This document shows positions 62,055-64,000 of a DNA stretch of 64,000 nt, in pieces (within the stretch, counting starts at the first letter, position 1; each line of letters begins with the position of its first letter). The DNA comes from JAIBJN01 sp963775395 (GTDB taxonomy: Bacteria > Actinomycetota > Thermoleophilia > Gaiellales > Gaiellaceae). The stretch spans positions 248,001 through 312,000 of the forward strand of contig CAVZIX010000014.1 in NCBI GenBank assembly GCA_963775395.1, given 5' to 3'. The notes beneath the pieces are model-generated. The model saw only the letters and a list, made by a program, of their open reading frames with translations, made no database searches and was not told where the DNA came from. The translations under genes and the position numbers were made by a program.

Positions 62055-62936
62055 TCAGACGAAACTGCCGTTTCGCTCTGTGCCGATCTGCGCCCACCCG
62101 CGCCGGGACGTGCTCGCGCCTCTGTTCGACCTGAACTCGAAGCCGAACTCCTCGCCGGAGCAGGAGATCGTCGAGACCGCCGGGGCGATCCGCCCGAGGA
62201 AGGCGGCCGGATCGGTCGGGGGAACGCTGTCTCCGCTGCCGCGGGGGACCGCCGGGCCCGTCGCCTCCCATTCGGCGCGGAAGTCGACGAGGGCCGGCGC
62301 GTCGTTCGGCCCGAAGAACTGGAACGTGTCGATGACGGGCAGGTTCTTCACCTGCAGGACAGCGCGCCGACTGTCCATCTTGAAGTCGAGGGAGCTCCGT
62401 GCGTCGAACGTCCAGAAGAGACCTGACGGGAGGATGCCGCCGTTGAAGTCGTGCACCTGCGACCCCGTACCGGGGTCGAAGAGGTCGATTCAGATGAAGC
62501 CGAACGAGCCCCGGTGCCTGACACCGTCGACGATGTACGTGCCCTCGAACGCACGAATATCCGTCTCCAGGTTGTAGGTCTTGCCGTCGCTCCCTCGTGC
62601 GCTGCCGACATGGAACGCGACGGCGCTCGAGCCCTTGAAGTCCGTGACCGTGATCGGCTCGACGTTGAAGCCTCCGAGGGTCAGGCCCGTAAAGGGAAGG
62701 GTGACCGTGGGATCGCCCGGCGCGAAGACGTGCAGGACGCCGAGTGGCGGCCCGACATCGAAGGCGCCTCCTAGAATCGGGGTCGGGAGTGTCGCCACCC
62801 CACCCTTCGTGGAACGAGACGAAGCTGCTGACGTCAAAGGCCGACTGAGGGTCGAGAGCCCGGCGCCGACGACGACCCCGGCGGCTCCGACCACGAACCT
62901 TCGCCTGTCGAGAGCAGCTTCTTCAGGAATGGCCAT
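62055..62936 (-). pseudogene. Tat-exported protein of unknown family, interrupted by one TGA
   Basis: One continuous frame of 294 codons contains a single in-frame TGA at 62490-62492. The first part (148 residues) has a twin-arginine signal ALDRRRFVVGAAGVVVGAGL and a beta-rich domain (VTLPFTGLTLGGFNVEPITV, TYIVDGVRHRGSFGFI). The second part continues in the same frame with IDLFDPGTGSQVHDFNGG, then FWTFDARSSLDFKMDSRRAV and a domain ending near GTERNGSFV. CGA in place of TGA would restore a single protein. It is either a fresh nonsense mutation, a sequence error, or two separate genes. Family unknown. Confidence 0.6.
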
Positions 62937-63085
62937 GGCCGCTCCTTTCTACTAGCTGCTTGAGCGATTCGTCACTAGCCTAGAACACCTCACTCCTCGT
63001 GTCCAGCAGGCGAGCTTCTACCTGGTCGCCCCGCTTCTAGGTGCGCGGCAAGCGGGGTCGACCGTCGTGGATCTAGCCTGAGAGC

Positions 63086-63712
63086 TTGGACTTCGAGAGC
63101 TTCGTCGTCACACGGATTCCCGCCCAGGCGCGGGTCCTCGAGATCGGCTGCGGCACCGGCGACCTGGCCAGAAGTCTCGCCGCCGCCGATCACGCCGTCG
63201 TCGCAATCGACCCGGACGCCCCCGAGGGCCCGCTCTATCGCCAGGTGACGCTCGAGGAGCTCGACGAGCCCGCGCCGTTCGACGCCGTCGTGGCGAGCCG
63301 CTCGCTCCATCACGTTCCCGACCTCGACGTTGCCGTGGGGAAGATCGATTCGCTGCTCGTGCGAGGCGGTCTTGTCTTGCTCGACGATTATGCGAAGGAG
63401 CGTTTCGACGAGCCGACGGCTGCCTGGTATTACGCGCACCGCAGGACGATCGCCGCCGGCGGCGGGCCGGAGGCGCCTGCGTCGCTCGCCGAGTGCCTCT
63501 GCGAGTGGGAGCACGACGATTCCCACATCCACGGCGAGATGGAGATGAGGACAGCGCTGGCTCGACGCTTCCGGGAGCAGGTCTTCGCCCGTGTCCCCTA
63601 CCTCTGGCGCGATCTCGAGGGCGCGGCGTCGTTCGCGGAGGAGCAGGCGGCCATCGATCGAGGCGAGATCGCCGCGCTGGGCTTCCGCTACGTGGGAGCT
63701 GCGCCGGCCTAG
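63086..63712 (+). CDS. Class I SAM-dependent methyltransferase
   Basis: The 208-residue protein has motif I VLEIGCGTGDLARSLA, an acidic turn AIDPDAPEG, and FDAVVASRSLHHVPDL then GGLVLLDDYAKERFDE. The substrate is unknown. TTG start at 63086; TAGCCT at 63074-63079 ends 6 nt upstream, so the mRNA would be leaderless. Its stop overlaps that of the opposing gene (CTAG at 63710-63713). Confidence 0.85.
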   Translation: MDFESFVVTRIPAQARVLEIGCGTGDLARSLAAADHAVVAIDPDAPEGPLYRQVTLEELDEPAPFDAVVASRSLHHVPDLDVAVGKIDSLLVRGGLVLLDDYAKERFDEPTAAWYYAHRRTIAAGGGPEAPASLAECLCEWEHDDSHIHGEMEMRTALARRFREQVFARVPYLWRDLEGAASFAEEQAAIDRGEIAALGFRYVGAAPA

Positions 63713-64000
63713 CCGGTCGCACGGAGCCTGCGTGTCCGGCAGCACTCCCGCGCGGCGCAGCGCCCCTCCAACAGCTGCAGGCGCGGGATCCAGTCGGCCG
63801 GGAGGTCTCGAATCGAGCTCTCGAAGTCGGCGACGAGCTCGGCACCTGACGCGTAGTGCTTTCTCACGTCGTGGTCGTCGCGCGCTTCCTCGACGAGCAG
63901 GCCAGCGGCGACCATCGAGTCGACCTCGGCAGCGGCGGGCTCAGCCGTCGCGAAGAGGGCGCCGCCCTCGATCTCGCAGAGATCCTTGCCGCCGTACTCG
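63709..64000 (-). CDS. C-terminal part of a methyltransferase-like protein, cut by the window end
   Basis: The frame is open to the window end, and about 96 residues are visible. They read EYGGKDLCEIEGGALFATAEP, then DDHDVRKHYASGAELVADF and a Cys/Arg-rich end. The pattern of 'HY-SG-EL' near the C-terminus occurs in class I methyltransferases, so this is a probable but unproven assignment. Convergent with the methyltransferase at 63086, sharing a CTAG stop. No start in the window is taken as real; the ATG at 63915 is internal. Confidence 0.55.
   Translation of the reverse strand, partial: EYGGKDLCEIEGGALFATAEPAAAEVDSMVAAGLLVEEARDDHDVRKHYASGAELVADFESSIRDLPADWIPRLQLLEGRCAARECCRTRRLRATG

Overview
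The window looks like a chromosomal segment of a very GC-rich (about 70%) actinobacterium, most likely of the Thermoleophilia (Gaiellales/Solirubrobacterales) type. This is inferred from base composition, frequent GTG/TTG starts, CarD, ClpC, a DUF2469-like gene, DisA next to RadA, and small ATGA/GTGA operon overlaps. No rRNA, tRNA, CRISPR array, integrase or transposase was recognised, and no species can be named from sequence alone.

Layout. (1) 1-8.4 kb holds housekeeping genes: tilS-hpt-ftsH-lipoprotein, a CpsB-like PHP phosphatase on the other strand, then folP-folB-folK-DUF2469-coaX. (2) 8.5-13.1 kb (minus) carries an unusual 1186-residue protein fusing an adenylate cyclase domain, an AAA/TPR signalling module and an OppA-like solute-binding domain, with dusB upstream. 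(3) 13.2-15.2 kb is greA and lysS. (4) 15.2-29.5 kb is a cell-surface polysaccharide cluster: GT-2 and GT-4-like glycosyltransferases, a Wzx-like flippase, a Wzz/BY-kinase fusion, two O-antigen-ligase-like membrane proteins, a glycoside hydrolase, a tiny LPFTG protein behind a structured leader, and a polyprenyl sugar-phosphate transferase. (5) 29.9-42.9 kb is mixed housekeeping: AlkA-like glycosylase, CAP protein, clpC, PhyH and AhpD-like enzymes, radA-disA-carD, a DUF1444-like lipoprotein, ispD, a PHP phosphatase, ispF and mutY.

(6) 43-62 kb is the most distinctive part. It resembles a hypoxia/redox dormancy regulon such as the mycobacterial DosR (DevR) regulon: five universal-stress-protein genes (six domains), a DevS-like GAF-GAF histidine kinase and NarL/LuxR response regulator, a hemerythrin-cupin fusion, an FAD pyridine-nucleotide oxidoreductase, a P1B metal ATPase, a GNAT/ADP-forming acyl-CoA synthetase, an arginine antiporter with arginine deiminase, and a remnant of an Acg-type nitroreductase. 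Two near-identical 17-bp inverted repeats lie upstream of two of these transcription units and could be a shared operator. (7) 62-64 kb holds an interrupted Tat-exported protein and two methyltransferases, the last cut by the window edge.

Four genes look broken in the sequence as given: ispF (one base missing), the GNAT/acyl-CoA synthetase (one extra base), a Pro-rich membrane protein (frame changes in a 28-bp tandem duplication) and the Tat protein (one in-frame TGA). IspF is normally essential, so assembly or sequencing error is a serious possibility for at least some of them.
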